From Anadara kagoshimensis (taxonomy: Eukaryota; Mollusca; Bivalvia; Arcoida; Arcidae), in the NCBI GenBank assembly GCA_021292105.1, contig CM037868.1, positions 31,841,812-31,905,811 of the forward strand: a DNA stretch of 64,000 nucleotides. Reading direction: 5' to 3'. Below the pieces are notes generated by a model that saw nothing but the letters and a program-made list of their open reading frames with translations, had not been told where the DNA came from and ran no database searches. The translations under genes were made by a program, and so were the position numbers. Each line of letters opens with the position of its first letter. Within the stretch, counting starts at the first letter, position 1. Shown piece after piece: positions 10,995 through 24,468 of the stretch.

Positions 10995-13900
10995 CTGAAA
11001 AAGATAAAATGTTTACATTTAACAATGGTATGTATAGTGCTTCAAGTTTGACCTGGCCGTTTGACCTTTAATTCTAATATTCAAACAGACATATCCATTG
11101 TGCAATTTAGACGCTATATAAAGTTGATATATAAGCCAGGATAGATGATAGTAATACTTGGTACAGAGTGTTTATGACAATGAAACAAGCATGCTTGCCT
11201 ACATCACAAAGTCTATTAGCTCGATCTAATATTCAAACTAAAGGTCAAACGGCCTCGTCAAACTTTACGCACTATATAAATGAAATCTGACAACAATGCA
11301 TTTGGTATAGGTACTGTATATTGCTTTATTTTCACGGTGTCGAATTTTCGCGGTTTGTCGATGGCTACCATATTCACGGTGTCATATTTTCGCGTTCTTA
11401 TCTGATTAAAGGAAAACTTCGTTAGGAAGATTAAAGGGCTGGTATTTTCGCGACTGTTTTTTTTCGCGGGAATACACTTTGCTTCGAATATAGCAAAAAT
11501 AAACCTACAGCGAAATATAAGCATTATACAGTAATAATTCAATTCTCCTTTGTTTCAAGCAATTTGATTGGTCATATTTTTCTGTAACGTTTACATGAAT
11601 AGATTGGCTATCAATGACGTCATCTTATTATGGATGACGCACATAGGCATTTGAATTCCTATGCCACAGCGATGCTGTTTTTACTTGCTACGGCAATATT
11701 GTTATTTAAATTGTTGATTTGTTGTTTAAAAAATTTATATAAATTGAATTATAGGAAATAAAGTAATTTTTTCTTTTTGTTATGGAAGTATGAAAGAAGT
11801 GGACATTGCACAAGTAACATGATTCGCTACGCAAATTAATCAGTGTACAAATTGTACAAAATGAAAAATTAACTTCAGTCCAATAAAAGCTTTCTAATGA
11901 TGATAGCTGAAAAACGTTGTCAATCTTTCAGCTTCACCTAACACTTTTACCATCTCCATGACTCAGTCATACAGCGTAGCGAGGATGAAGGTAGTTGGTT
12001 TAAGTCCTGGTTGAGTCGTGCACAAGATTTAAGAATTTGTGTCGACCCTTCCTCGTCTGACGCTCGTTAGTAAGACGACAGAGTACCTGGTTCACCTGGT
12101 GTTAGAACTCGAAGACTCGAAAGAGTATGTTTTACAATGTTGTAGCATATATTAACAATATGAATGACTCACTTTTTAAAATCATCCATTTTCCATGCTT
12201 CCCATTGAGTTGGAACTACTGCAGTTGGCTCTGAAAAATAATAAAACATTTACTTTTAAAAAAAGACATTAACATCGTTACAAAACATCAATCACAATTA
12301 AGGTAAAGCATTGAACATTGGACATTCTTTGATTCCCTTCATTCTCACTTTTGATTACACATGCGGTGGGTGTAGCTAGAAAACAGATGGTGTGTACCCA
12401 TACGCAGCACCTGGACTCAATTCTCTGGTGGATGTTCACGTATTAAGTTTACCAGTTTTTCAGTTTTTGCTTTGCCTTGGAATTCTGATTTGGACAGAAT
12501 TTGATTTCTTTGTTTTTAATTAGATACAACGACAAATAAAGTAAAAACTGGTAAATTAGGTTAAACACATAAACTACCAAAACGTAAGTGAGATCGGGTG
12601 CTTCAGAATGGTAAGCACATCATGTCTAGCTTAGTACACCAGACACGGTTGAAATCTAAATTGAGAATGAAAGGGAACTTGAACTACAGGAAGTTAAATG
12701 TATCGGGCATAAAAAAATTGACAAAAAAAGACATTGATAAGCCTAGGTGAGCAGTATCCCTGTATAATTTTTCCTTGTGGAAACTCACGTTTTTTGCTTA
12801 ATTTTCCAGCTAAAATGATTTAACTTTGCTTTGAAATGTTGGTTTGGTCATGGATTGTTATGTTTTTTTATTTACCTGGGCGTGGTAGTCTTGGTGGTGT
12901 ACGATATCTCTGAATCTGTGGCGGTCGTCTTGATGGCTTTCTAGGGCGTGGCTTACACCAATCTCTCCTAAAACATATCAATATATTTATATAGGTATAA
13001 CATGCAGGAATGACGTTTGTAAGTTTAATCATGAAAGCGATACACCAATCAAAGAAACAATCAAATAAGACAAGGAAGACAAACTCACTACCTATAATTT
13101 TAAATTGCTTGCAAATAAACTGTTGACCCAGGGATATTGTAAGCCTAGGCTTTTCAGGAGCCTCAAACGTTTATTGCCGTCATTACAGTATTGTTGATAA
13201 GTTTGATGTCTTTGTGTCCAGGATTGCCCTGGATATATTTGACGTTCCATACTTTCCTGTTTCTTAGCTAGCTAAACAGGAGGTGCTTTCCCTTCCGGAG
13301 CCTCAGGCCTCACTTCCCTCTTCCCTGGTGAAAGTTCACATGTCTAACCTGACTTGTAAGTTCCAAAGTTTTTACTTTGCTTCTAGATTGTGATTCGGAC
13401 ATGGATTAGTACATTGTATGTTTGTTTTTGATTTAGATATTTTTTTACGGACTGAATAATGCCTTCAACAGTACAGTCAATTTAATATAGCAGAGTTATT
13501 TTTCTTAAAAAAGAGGCCTCTATATCAATCTTATTTAAGCAATGTTCTTTCTTCTTAATATATAATTAAGGAATAAATACTAAATATGTTTTAGTTTTTT
13601 AGCACTAAACGACAGTTTCGAAATAAAATTCCTCAATAGTAATTCTACGGCCAGTATTGAAGAAATCCCAATATTTTAAATTTTGAAATGAGAAAACAAA
13701 AAGGATAAAAACGTATTGTATCTAATTCACCTTAGGCAATACTTTGAGCAATTAAGCATAGCTTAGTTTTTGGGGAATTTTAAAATTTAAAAAGCAGACC
13801 AATTTTGAAGAACAATGTTTATTTACTATACTTTGTATTGCCTCCTGGGTTAAGAATATATAGTTGGTATGCTTAGTTCACCAGCTGAGATACTAGACAA

Positions 13901-16900
13901 GTAGTTGTAATTATTACTAAACACATTTTTAATTTTGCAACACTATAATATAGGAAGTAAATCAAATCATATATATTTTACCAAACACTCGACATTACAA
14001 AATGAAAGTTATGGTTCTTCCGAATGAGAACTTACAATAAACAAGGTCCATTGCCACGCCAGACGTGGTACGATAAAGAACCCTTCTGTATAATGCCATC
14101 CTGCACAAAGTAAAAGCAAAATTCCTGCACCTTCGCCTATACCTGGCGTAGTCTCAATATGAATGAAATATTCTTGAATGGGAAGTTAAAAACAGTACTC
14201 AACTCTTAATTCAAATCATATATAGAAATATTGCCATCAATATTCAATAGAATTTATCATACCATAAATAATATACTGTATACAAGAGTTCACTACTTAC
14301 ACTCTTTCAACACAAGCATTACATGCGTCGTCAAGCCAACCAAGGGTGTATGTAAAATAAACCAGCAGTAATATAAAACCAAGGAGAGCAAAACCAATCA
14401 AGACAAGCCAAACACTATTTCTGCTGTCTTCCAAAAACGTGATGTATCTGTCTGTGGTTGTTGTTGTGGTTGCCGTGGTAACCTGTGGAATCACTATGGT
14501 AATAGACGCTGTGTCTCTAAGATTCCCGCCATCTGTTGCCATTGCGTTGAATATTAATGTAGATCCATTTGAGAAAGACTGTAAACTTTGTTTAACGTAG
14601 ACATCTCCATTATTTCTGACGGCGAAACAATCACAGGAGATAGATGACAAATCTAGACTATAAGTCAGTTTCCCTAAAATCATAATCAAACACAAAATTA
14701 GTAATAAAGCTTCCCAAACACCCGGTCTCACTTCCCCGGTTTTTGGATTGTGATTTATAAACATGTTTGAGTTTGACTATAACTTGTGTCACATTTATTT
14801 TAATGCAGTACCAAATTGATATCTCGAATATGTTTTCCATGACAACCCTGAAGTAATTTTTGCTATTAACTAATTTTTGCAAATTCGGTCAAATCAAAAG
14901 CTACAAAATAAGTAGAAATTCGATAGTTTGAATATATATTTTTCAAAATTATGTTTACAATTTTGAAGTCACTAATTGGTACCAACTGTTTTCGTGGCGA
15001 ATACGGTCATCCCCCCTCGAAAACTAAAAAAACTAACTGATAAATAATTAAAACTTCCCTGTATTTATATAAGACAGGTGGGGTGATGGGGGCCTCGGTA
15101 ATCGAAGGATCTAAAGCTCGGACTAAAGATCACAATAGGGTCTCATCGCCTTAATTCCTCCACCATAGAACTAGTACACTCGATATAAGTTTTTACTTTT
15201 CTTCAGGATTGTTTTCTTCTGGATTGTGATTCAGACATGGATAAGAATTGAGTGTTTTATTAATTTGCTTCTAAATTGTAATTTAGACATGTACCGATAT
15301 TGTATGTGATCTGATTTGTCAAAAAGTGGGGTAATAGCAATTAACAGAAGAGCATTTAATATATACTTCGGAAGACTACTTGTCAAATATGGTCATAGTT
15401 TAAAATTGTTACTTACCAAAGATATGGGTACTTAGATCTCCGTCTGTAGCAGTGATATTACCAATAGAGGTACCAATACCCTCATCAGCAGTAACATAGA
15501 AGGTGTAAGTTGGTTGATTAAACAGTGGTTTGTTGTCATTTACTTGGTTGATCATGATGATCAGTTGGGCAGTATCATTAAATTCTCCATCGTTTACAAC
15601 CATTGAACAATTTATGGTTGAAGGATTACTTCCGGTGTCAAGGTCATATCCGGTTCCTATGGTTACATTAGCGGAAGTAATATCTAATGTAACATAGGAT
15701 TGGTATGCTCCACAGTTCATTGTAAATGTATGTGTCTCGCCTGCGTCAGGATCTGTTACCGTAACACCAGGAGAAATTTGAACGCTAGCTGTCTATAAAA
15801 ACAGGAAAACAATTTCTGTCAATAATATTTGATTGGCAACAACCAACGCAACAGCAAATGAACATGGCGTAATATAAGTGTTCATAATAAAAATCAACAA
15901 GACAATAGCAAACAAATATTTGGAAAACTGAATTTTCACTTCGGCTCGGGCAGACACTGCAGTAACTGTATGACAATACTTGTAAAGTTATTTTGCTGAT
16001 AATGACGATGATGCCGGTATGATTTGATTTGTCTATATATTTGTCTAGCAATATACATATTCAAAATTAACGTGACATTGAACAGGTTGTTCCCACTATG
16101 GGAACTTAATAAAGTGAAGCAAGCCGTTTACAAATAATTTGTTTCGGACCACAACACATAAAACAAAATACAGTCAAACCTGTCTATAAAGGCCACCCAA
16201 AAGGAACCAGTAAAAGTGTCTTTATGGGCAGGTGGTCTTTATATACAGGTTCAAATAATATGAATAATGAATTATTAGGATTTAATTCTACTGGCCTTTA
16301 TAAGCAAGTGATCCTTATATAGAGGTGGCATTTAAGTCAGGTTGGACTGCAAATATAACAGTTTTATACGTATAAACACGGGTAGTTACATACCAAATCT
16401 TCGTCCACTGATATACAATAATAAGGTCTGTCAAATTCTGGTGGTTCGTTTACATCTGTAACTGTGACATATAAACTTTCTGATATAAATGTATATCCAT
16501 CAGAAGCATAGATGGTTAACTGGAAAGTTTTGCTGGTCAGTTTTTCATAATTTATTGTATTCTGTGATGTGATGGAGACAAGGCCAGCTGTAATAACATA
16601 AATAAAAATGATGATGAGTTATTTGTAACACGGCCAGCTGTAAATAACAAAAATGATAATAATGATGAGTAAAATATTGCTGTTTGATTATAAAGAAACC
16701 AAATCAAAAACAAACAAACTATTCCATGTCGGAATCACAATCCAGAAGCAAAGTAAAAACTTTGGAACTGACAAGTTATGATAGACACGTGAACCTCCAC
16801 CAGGGAAGTGAGGCCGGGTACTCCGGAAGAGTAAGCACCTCCTGTTTAGCTAGCTACACCCGCCACGTGTGTAATCAAAATTATGTAAAATGAACATGGA

Positions 16901-19900
16901 ACTATTGGACGTCAAATATATCCAGGGCAATCATGGACACAGAGACATCAAACTTATCAACAATACTGTGATGACGGCCCTAAAACTTTTTGAGGGCCTT
17001 GATAAGCCTAGGCTTGCAATATTCCTGAGTCAACATTTTTTTTGCAAGCCGATAAATGATAAAAAGCATAAGTAAAATTTGCTGTTTGATTAAAAAGGAA
17101 TCAAAATTAATTCTTTATTATTAATTGTATTTAATGACGTATTTGAGACAGGTCCAGCTATAGTAACATAAATTATAATGATGATGATGAGTTTTTTATG
17201 TTCAAATAAAAGACAAACATACTAGCACGTATTCTAATCAAAATCAGTTTTTGTAGTTATTGTATTTTGTGACGTAATGGAGACAAGGTCAGGTATAGTA
17301 CAATAAATAAAAAATGATATGTTATTTTGATGTTCTTAACTTTAAATCAAAAACACAAAAACTAGTCCGTGTTCAGATCAAAATAGGTTTTCATAATTTA
17401 TTTTATTTTTTGTTTTGTGACGTGATGGAGACAAAGCGAGTTATAATAGTAAGAAAAAATAAAACTAATGACTTATTTTGATGTTCAAATAAAAAACAAA
17501 CATACTAGTCCGTGTTCAAATCAAAATCAGTTCTCATAACTTATTGTATTCTGTGATGTGATGGAGACAAGTCCCGCTGCAGTTACATGAACAATAATAA
17601 TGATAATGTGTTATTTGTTTACTATTTGCTATTTGATTAAAAAACAAACATACCAATCTATATTAAAATGAAAATCTAACAAGAAAAGTAAAATAAACTT
17701 TGAAAATTGTCAAAAATAGGTAATTACGTGAACATTCTCAAATGCGGCCTGGTAGCCATGTGGTGATTTTTGCAGTATATTAAGTTACTAATATAAATCC
17801 TAGAATTGCATTTAATGTAATACTTATAAAATATATATACCTAATGCTTTTATGATTCACATATTGTGAAAAATATTTATTTTTGTGTTGTCCAATGCCC
17901 GTGATTATTGTTTATAAGTATTATGCTTCTGTATCTAAAACAACCCTGGATATTTTTGACTTCCAATATTCCGATGTTCCTTTCATTTTTTAATTTTGAT
18001 TAAACACGTGATTGATGTAGCTAGGTAAACAGGAGATACCTACCCTTTCAGAGCACTCGGCCTAACTTCCTTGGTGGAAATAAACATTTTGACCTAGTTT
18101 GACATACATGTATTTAGGGTTTTTAGTTTTCTTTGCAATTGCGGTTTTGACATGGTAAGTAATTTATAAATTTTATGGCACTTACTTATTGTATCAATCT
18201 GGAAGTACTTAGCCCCTTCTATTGGATTAAATGCCACTGTAAATGTGTGGCTGTCAATTGTATTAGGATCCGTGACGCTAACGTGATAGACAGATAAACC
18301 AAGTGCTGAATTTTCTGGTATGATTTTTGGTGTTGGCAAAGGTAAATTTGTGAACGATGGTGGATTGTTTATATCTGAAATAATAATAATAATAATGTAT
18401 ACGCAAGTCATCGACTGGTAAGGTAGAATCAAGGTCAATTTAAATAAAATCTTTCTGGCCCCAGGTTCACAAGTATTCCTTAATTAAGATTATCCTTAAG
18501 TCTAGAAAAGTTGAAATCTTAACTTTTTTTATAGTTTTCAAGTTATTCTGGATTTTAATTTGTCATTTAGAGCTTGTAAAATGATTGACAAATGACAAAG
18601 GTAAAGAAGTAGTGACCTTCCATGCATGTGAGGCCGGGTGCTTTAAATATGAAGTACCTAAAGAGCACTGATAAATCAGTTTCTCTCTAGATTCTTCAAT
18701 CATGTGTCCCTGTTTCCGAGTTCATTTCAATCTCAATTTCGATAACGCACGTGGTGGGTGTGGCTTTCTAAACAGCAGGTGCTTTTCCTTTCAGAAAGCG
18801 CGTCCTCACATTCCTGGTAGAACTTCACTTGTTTTACTTATTTTGCAAGTTTAAAAGTGTTCACTTTGTTTAAGGATTGTAATTTAGACATGGCTTAGTA
18901 TGCTTATTTCTGATTTTCAGTGCCTGGGATTGAAGATATTGTTCCTATTTAGTATCCTCTTTTCTGCTTTTTTATTTGTTTTTGGTTTTGTGCTCGTCGA
19001 CCTTTCAAAATCGTTCTCTAGACTAATCTTATGAAGTCCTCGTCAGACAAATGATATAGAAACATTATGAACTTACCTGTGATAGTGACTGTCAACGTCC
19101 TAGAACCAACTAAGGTGTTTCCATCGTAGACATAAATGTATAAACTATATGTTGGAACATTGGTCCCATACAGTGAACTGGTAGTTATAATATCACCAGC
19201 TACAAGTAAAATAACAGAAATATTTACAGTTTAACTTGCCTTAAAGGCCATCTCTATATAAGGGTCACCTGCTTATAAAGGTAAGTAGAATTGTTTCCTT
19301 TATGTTCTTTAGTCTTATTATTTCAACCTGTATTCAAAGACCACCTGCCCATAAACGCCACCTCTATATAAGGGTCACCTACTTATAAAGGTTAGTAGAT
19401 TTGTTTCCCTTATGTTCTTTAGTCTTATTATTTCAACCTGTATTCAAAGACCACCTGCCCGTAAAGGCTGTCTTTACTGGTTCCCTTGGGTTGCCTTTTA
19501 GACAGGTTTGACTGTGCATTTGTGATGTTTTATCACATGAAACTCTGTCTGAGACCAAATAAAGTTATAGGACTATCATTACACTTGCTGAAATAACGTC
19601 ATTTCTTTCTTGTTTGTGACTATACACATAGATTGGATGTTCCAAATGTTGAAAAATGCATGTCGTACACGAAGGTGTTTAAAATTCATTTCTGGATTTA
19701 AAAACCAAAATAAGATTTTCAGAAAAAGGAAAAATATAAATATAACCATTGACTGGTCAAAAGCTCGTCATTCAGTTTACTTACAACGACAATAGAAGTT
19801 ATAACACCGATGGCTAAATAATTATTTTGCTATATTGCTAACAACCAACTGCGTCATTGTATCATGTTATACACAATCTTTAACAGTTTTGTCGACGTAA

Positions 19901-22900
19901 GTCTTCGCTTCGTTTTAAAAAAAAAAGAGAAATATAAATATAGCCATTGACTGGTCAAACGTTCGTTATTCAGTTTACTTAGAACGACAATAGAAGTTAT
20001 AGTACTATAAACGCAATTTCCAGACAGTTCAATGGTTAAATAATTAACGTTGCTAAATTGCTTACAATCAATTGCGTCATTGTGTCATGTTAAACACAAC
20101 CTTAAACGGTTGTGTCGACGTTTACGTCTTCGCTTCATTTTGTAGGAACACGGGGGCTATCTGTTGGCATCTACTAACCTGCATGAGAGATATCTACTCT
20201 TACGAGCCATTTGGAGGCAATTGCCAGCCTACAGGCGACCTATCTGTTGACATCTACCTACCTGCAGGAGAGGTGTCTACTCTTACAAGCCATTTGGAGG
20301 CAATTGCCAGCCTACAGGTGAGCTATCTGTTGGCATCTGCCTACCTGCAGGAGAGTTATTTATTCTTACGCGCCATTTGGAGGCAATTGCAAGCTTACAG
20401 GCGAGCTATCTGTTGGCATCTGCCTACCTGCAGGAGAGGTGTCTACTTTTACGAGCCATTTGGAGGCAACTGCCAGCCTACAGGCGAGCTATCTGTTGGC
20501 ATCTACTTACCTGCATGAGAGGTATCTACTCTTACGAGCCATTTGAATGCAATTGCCAGCCTACATGGGAGCTATCTGTTGGCATCTGCCTACCTGCAGG
20601 AGAGGTATCTACTCTTACGAGCCATTTGGAGGCAATTGCCGCCAGCCTACAGACGAGCTATCTGTTGGCATCTGCCTACCTGCAGGAGAGGTATCTACTC
20701 TTACGACCCATTTGAAGGCAATTGCCAGCCTACAAGGGAGCTATCTGTTTGGCAACTGCCTACCTGCATGAGAGTTATTTACTCTTACAAGCCATGTGGA
20801 GGCAATTGCCAGTCTACAGGCGAGCTATCTGTTGGCATCTGCCTACCTGCAGGAGAGGTATCTACTCTTACGAGTCATATGGGGGCAATTGCCAGCCTAC
20901 AAGGGAGCTATCTGTAAGTATCTGTTTGTCTGCAGAAGATCTAGATTTATATATTCTTAAAATGAGCTGATAACATTTGACGCCCCTTTGCTTTGTTATA
21001 GTACAATCCATTCTTATGTTCCGATTTCAGGATATAACGATATTATAAGTACATAGTACAAAAAAGTAAATATTTCTATAATACTTACATGTATATATGT
21101 CGAAGGGACCGTTGCTAGGGCTACTTGTCATGTTATAGTAAAGCTGGTCATTTTCACTATCTGTTGATAATACTCTATACACCTGTTTCCCAATACCTGA
21201 TGATAATGTTGATATACTGACTACAGCTGGAAAAATATAAATGACTAAATACATACAATAAAGCCTGATACAGGATGCCTTTCTTAAAACATGCTTTAGC
21301 AACCAAATCTATACAATACAATATCAATACATTTGTCTATAGAGTAAAGCCTGATACTTGATGCTTTTCTTAAAACATGCTTTAGCAACCAAATCTATAT
21401 AATATCAATACATAGGTCTATAGAGTAAAGCTTGATACACGGTATCTTTGTTAAAACATGCTTTAGCAACCAAATCTATATAATATCGATACATATGTCT
21501 ATGCAGTAAAGCCTGATACAGGATGCCTTTCTTTAAACATGCTTTAGCAACCAAATCTATACAATATAATATCAATACATATGTCTATGCAGTAAAGCCT
21601 GATACAGGATGCCTTTCTTTAAACATGCTTTAGCAACCAAATCTATACAATATAATATCAATACATATGTCTATAGAGTAAAGCTTGATACAAGCTGTTT
21701 TTCTTAAATCATGTTTTAGCAACCAAATCTATTGAATATAAATGCAATTTCCTTGCCATAGAAATCACCTTGAAATTATAACGTATACCTTTACAGTTAA
21801 ACTTAATACAGGAACCGTCTGTCTCAAAGAATGCTATAGCATCCGACTCTGTATTATCATGATTATATAAATACACACTATCTAGTCAGTCAAAAACAAA
21901 CATACTAATCCATGTCCGAATCACAATCCAGAAGCAAAGTAAAACTTTAGAACTGACAAGTTAGGTTAAACACGTGAACTTCCACCAGAGACGTGAGGCC
22001 GGGTGCTCCGGAAGGGTAAGCTCCTCCTGTTTAGCAGTGAAACATTCTATATGCAATCGGCTAAAAATAAAAACCATGGTAACTTGGTAACAACAATCAC
22101 CAGCAAGATACAACACAATACAGACACAACTGTTTGGCTGAATTACTCTTGTTAATATTTAATGTGCATTATCTCTCTTTTGAGAGACCGGATATTATGC
22201 ACAAGCTTGCAGTAAAGACATGTGGAAACTTAACGCTGTTCCCAGTGTAAGAAAATGTGTCTGTTTGTTTTTACCAAAGATCTTTTGCAGTATTCTCCTG
22301 GGACCCCAGTTTCCACTACAACTCTAGAATATAACACAGTAACGTATGTGTGTAAGTGAAAGTATCATGACAGTTGCATAAAATAATATTTATTCCACTT
22401 CATTTTTAGTTAAAATCAATGGGGTAAAGAATCTCAAACAGTATAATAATAACATCCATTTAGGCCTCGGTTTTCAAGATGTCTAAAGAGTGTGGTTACG
22501 GATCACAGCGTCTTTCATCGCTAGGATCGAATCCCATTCGGTAAAGATCCTAGTCCGAGAAAGTTTGTCAGTTTACTTGGAAAAGGTCGCAGATATTACT
22601 TTTGCACTAACATTCTAGAACTGAAAGTCTCGACAAAAGAAAATAATCTTGACTTGACCATACATTCTATCAAGAGCTTATCGCCTCGGTATTACTGAGG
22701 GCAATATTCCTCTCCATTCCTTTAATTATTAAGGCCGGAGAAACACGCGCAATGCCTATATCTCACATGGCTAGAACAAAGAGGCAGAAACCTATTTTGA
22801 CGGCATGCCATAAAATACACAATACAGCACAATGAAATCAAAACCATCCCAAGTTAAATTCAAATAATCCGTGTCTAAACTACATTCCCAAACATTAGTA

Positions 22901-24256
22901 AAAAGTTTGAAGCTAGCAAAGTAAAATTCCAACAGGAAGTGAGGTCGGATAATCCAAAAGGGTAGGCAACTCCTGTTTAGCTTGCAACAATTTCAGTTTG
23001 CTAGCCACACCGGCCACGTGTGTATCAAAAATTGCGAATGAAAAGAACATATAACTGTGGGAGGTCAAATATATGCATGGCCAATAAGAAGTAGAATCGC
23101 CACTAATTAAGCTAATTAAGGAATATACTCATACCGTCTAAATTAGTAAAAACCGGTGCCTGGTTCTTTTGCAAGGTGACCGTGTATAATCCCGTCACTG
23201 TATTTCTGCCGTCTGTACACGATACAGTCAAGTCATACTGAGAGTTGGTATTGAAATCGAATCCGGGTGCGTATCTCACATAAATCCCCAAATCTACAAA
23301 ACAAATAAAAATAAAATTGTAAACTAGAATTGTCTCTTGAGAGCCACATACCCCCGCCCTCAACATTGACCTCCTGACCATGACCTTTGACTTATGCACA
23401 TGAATTTGATATGCGACATATCGTCTTATGTTGGTTTAAATATGTGCTCAAAATAGCAAGTTTGATCAAAATCCATCCATAGACATGGAAGATATGGAGT
23501 GGACACGATATTTGGACGGACAACCAGACGGACGTACAGAGAGGGTGATTCCTATATACATGTACCCTCCTAAATTCGTTTGCGGGGGAAGGGGCAAAAT
23601 AATCGAATCTATGCAAATATAGTTCTTAAGAGCCAAATATTCCCGCCCACTCCCAACATTGACTGCCTGACCTTGACCTTTGACTTATGCACATACATTT
23701 AGCATGTGACAAATTGTCTCATGTTGTTTTACATTTCGGTATACAATTCCTCACCAGTAGTGCTTGGACAAAATTGTTGAAGCCAAAATTTTTCAAGAGT
23801 TGAAAAAAATCCAAAGGACCAAAATATATTTAACCAAATTTAGCAAAGGAAATATTTTTCACGAGGGAGTACTAGTATACCTTAGTTTTTAAAGATTTTA
23901 AGATTTTAACTAGCAGAAAATTTAGACAATGGTATAAACCCCAACCTGCCCCTTAAAGGACACCTCTGTATAAGGGTCACCTGCTTATAAAGGCCAGTAG
24001 AATTGTATCCCAATTGTTCTTTTGCATATTATTTGAACCTGTATATAAAGGATACCTGCCAATAAAGGCGACTTTTACTGGTTCCTGTGGATGGCCTTTA
24101 TAGGCAGGTTTGACTGTATTTCCAACAACACAAAAAATGGTTTTATTTTTATTAAAAAACGTTTAGTAGAACATGACAGTAACAAATTACATGTAATTGA
24201 ATATTGATTTATTGGTTGATCCATTGAATAGGATTCAGCGTCATTAGTGAAAAGAA

Positions 24257-24300
<44 letters not shown>

Positions 24301-24428
24301 TCATTACCTGCAGTACCCGAGACGAAAGTGCATAGTAGTACATGACTAACAAATGAAATGAAATTGAATGTTGATTTATTGGTTGATCCCGTGAATAAGA
24401 TTCGGCGTCATTAGTGAATAGAAGCACA

Positions 24429-24468
<40 letters not shown>

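Noticed and set aside
14297..14300. Reading the cadherin-like gene to a stop at the end of exon 16
   Set aside because: The stop lies within a perfect GTAAGT donor, and three further exons continue the frame.
20072..20970. Several overlapping + strand frames of 74-148 codons
   Set aside because: They are readings of the 83-bp array in different frames; the unit is not a multiple of three and no real protein motif appears.
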